A DNA stretch of 64,000 bases from Bacteroidetes bacterium ADurb.Bin174 (lineage in GTDB: Bacteria > Bacteroidota > Bacteroidia > Bacteroidales > Paludibacteraceae). Each line of letters opens with the position of its first letter. Within the stretch, counting starts at the first letter, position 1. This document shows, one piece after another, positions 63,501 through 64,000 of this stretch. Made by a program: the position numbers and the translations under genes. The notes beneath the pieces were generated by a model. It had not been told where the DNA came from. It made no database searches and saw only the letters and a program-made list of their open reading frames with translations. Location of the stretch: NCBI GenBank assembly GCA_002070265.1, contig MWCX01000078.1:1-64000 (forward strand), written 5' to 3'.

Positions 63501-64000
63501 AAAAAGTTAACTCCGACTTTAAGTGTTTTTCGTGACCGATTATTTCCGGGAGAAGAAGCACAGTGGACAATTCACATTCCCGAATTGGTAGAATTAAATC
63601 AATCTGCGGAGTTGTTGACAGGCATGTATGACGCTTCTTTAGACCTTATCAAACCGCATGTTTGGTACTTTAATCCGATTTATAGAAGGACTATTTCTGC
63701 CGGAATGAAGTGGTTTTCAGAAAACAAACAAGGACAATATGGTCAAATGAGTTATACGGAAAAAAGGGAAAATATACCTGAGTGGAGTAAACCGGTATTT
63801 AATTGGCACGGCTTGAATTTGTTTAAGATGCGCATGATTAGGATTGCCGGAAGGTCTAAAATGAATGTTACAAATGATGTTCTGTTGTTGGATACGGCCA
63901 CAACAAGGGATGTGGAAAGCACCATTCAATATGCTTATGCAGAAGAAAGTTCTCAGCTTCCGGCTGATGTTCGGGACGATGAACAACCTGTTGTCAGGGA
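60555..64000 (+). CDS. alpha-2-macroglobulin-like large surface protein (3' end beyond window)
   Basis: The frame is open for 1148 codons to the right edge. The ATG at 60555 gives a signal peptide MRKYMIPLVFLTFFLMISLQIDA (split here for length: hydrophobic core residues 6-19) with no lipobox Cys. The N-terminal third is helical and low in recognisable domains. At ~550 the MG2-type macroglobulin motif TDRSIYRPGQTVYFKA appears, followed by further beta-sandwich macroglobulin domains (VEAYKRPSFEV, YTMVVEATDTKGETQSG). Bacterial A2M proteins trap or bind proteases in the envelope; Bacteroidetes versions are often near 1900 residues, so much of the gene lies outside. Bait region and thioester cannot be assessed. 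Confidence 0.8.
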   Translation, partial: MRKYMIPLVFLTFFLMISLQIDAQVNSQVETNWQAIDKLLEEKLPESALEKLDELKQQLGETIDNQELIKIKLYEYRILMEKNPDELVFVLNDFENFIENLDASAEKQLLWCMLTDLYLTHYQNNSYIINQRTRIEDALPQDINTWTQKQYQTKITDISGKSLENQAISKNTDILTLKTLISVEDSALVFTPTLFDFIVEKNIQTVLVFHDHDFIQSMYKQWIDFRKEQQDDALTLLIELDFVAYQEQQKMNNAYLQELDSLEKFYVHSPAIVELWAKKASYYLDHPEIELNRKTAHEIAQHGIATFPDYQRIGLLKNIVLDIEMQHILVWNADAVKAGENIKINLETTNIEEVTIELYKLNTSATFFLEQQLNKHIQQNDYQWDKTLISTEKIQIAGNENFDKVKTQHQFTAAEYGIYQYVVYLSDSRGEDKKAQAFFTVTDFSFIKRVIAENKVAYYVVDRMSGKPVKNAEIIIYEFKWKENQYELNLTSKATSNSKGYAELEKIKSLGSEIVCIKKGKDAYFTSRSYSPYFYSPVVNDGQAAIINLWTDRSIYRPGQTVYFKAIGYQLNSENQAVIPNLKIKLDLIDNNRQTLQTIHLTTNEFGSVAGEFVLPSDGLNGYYQIRANDKHNAEFLVEAYKRPSFEVLVNKPEQKISFGEQIHITGEIKALSGYNLSYVPLKYTIKRHIHPLWRWFLPVRDGEIVASGEDSTDANGKFTLQFIPEKDKTISKLKHKQVYQYTMVVEATDTKGETQSGSVRFSVGEQSLFIRTNLSEMVDKASVQNINITLETIMGKKIDKRVLYQVFSLKDTDEYAENILNDTVYQTHQKLMESYHHTESGDLKMDFRKFTSGRYKLVVIAEDQQGEEVKHEQIFTLYSLKDKRPPIKTYAWLLQSNIEAKVGEKVNIQFGTSARSAYVLVDVMFGNQVLSSKWVKISNKTMNFKVLFKEAYRAGIDVNFTYVKDEKLIQKTVRISEKVEEKKLTPTLSVFRDRLFPGEEAQWTIHIPELVELNQSAELLTGMYDASLDLIKPHVWYFNPIYRRTISAGMKWFSENKQGQYGQMSYTEKRENIPEWSKPVFNWHGLNLFKMRMIRIAGRSKMNVTNDVLLLDTATTRDVESTIQYAYAEESSQLPADVRDDEQPVVR

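Overview
The window comes from a member of the Bacteroidetes, most likely an anaerobic Bacteroidales-type lineage. The evidence is two SusC/SusD pairs, many proteins with a type IX secretion (T9SS) C-terminal sorting domain, a GldF-like permease, a two-subunit methylmalonyl-CoA mutase, Bacteroidetes-type promoter boxes (TAnnTTTG) and nine S1 sulfatases that all carry serine at the formylglycine position. No rRNA, tRNA or CRISPR was seen.

Region 1 (1-21.7 kb) is mostly minus-strand housekeeping and metabolism after two tandem DUF1670 genes at the left edge: gnd, pdxB, two Gfo/Idh/MocA oxidoreductases flanking a LarA-like racemase with a visible promoter and operator, a hybrid histidine kinase with a stand-alone receiver, the two methylmalonyl-CoA mutase subunits separated by a UbiA prenyltransferase and a CPBP protease, then surE, gldF-like, lpxH, a SufT-like protein, a thioesterase, an O-methyltransferase and an M16 peptidase. 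Several gaps hold a mosaic simple-sequence repeat whose blocks keep the same order from copy to copy and supply stop codons to neighbouring genes.

Region 2 (22-57.5 kb, all plus strand) is one large polysaccharide-utilization locus. It opens with a SusC gene broken by an in-frame TAG, its SusD, a short SusC lacking the usual N-terminal domain, a second SusD and a DUF1735-type lipoprotein. Nine sulfatases follow, with two LamG proteins, a GLUG protein, a GLUG/glycosidase fusion and a GH43-like glycosidase. Seven of these proteins end in T9SS sorting domains and should be exported to the surface or medium; the rest have plain signal peptides and are probably periplasmic. LamG and GLUG modules appear both alone and fused to sulfatases or a glycosidase, so the locus looks built by module shuffling. 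It also holds four broken pieces: the SusC, a GLUG fragment, a detached sorting-domain tail and an internally deleted sulfatase. The inferred job is uptake and desulfation of a heavily sulfated polysaccharide; the exact glycan cannot be told from sequence.

The sulfatase part is bracketed by inverted copies of a small MITE-like element (32.70 and 57.49 kb), with a third rearranged copy at 49.92 kb.

Region 3 (57.8-64 kb) returns to housekeeping: nadE, a Sua5/YciO/YrdC gene and a large alpha-2-macroglobulin-like gene that runs off the right edge.
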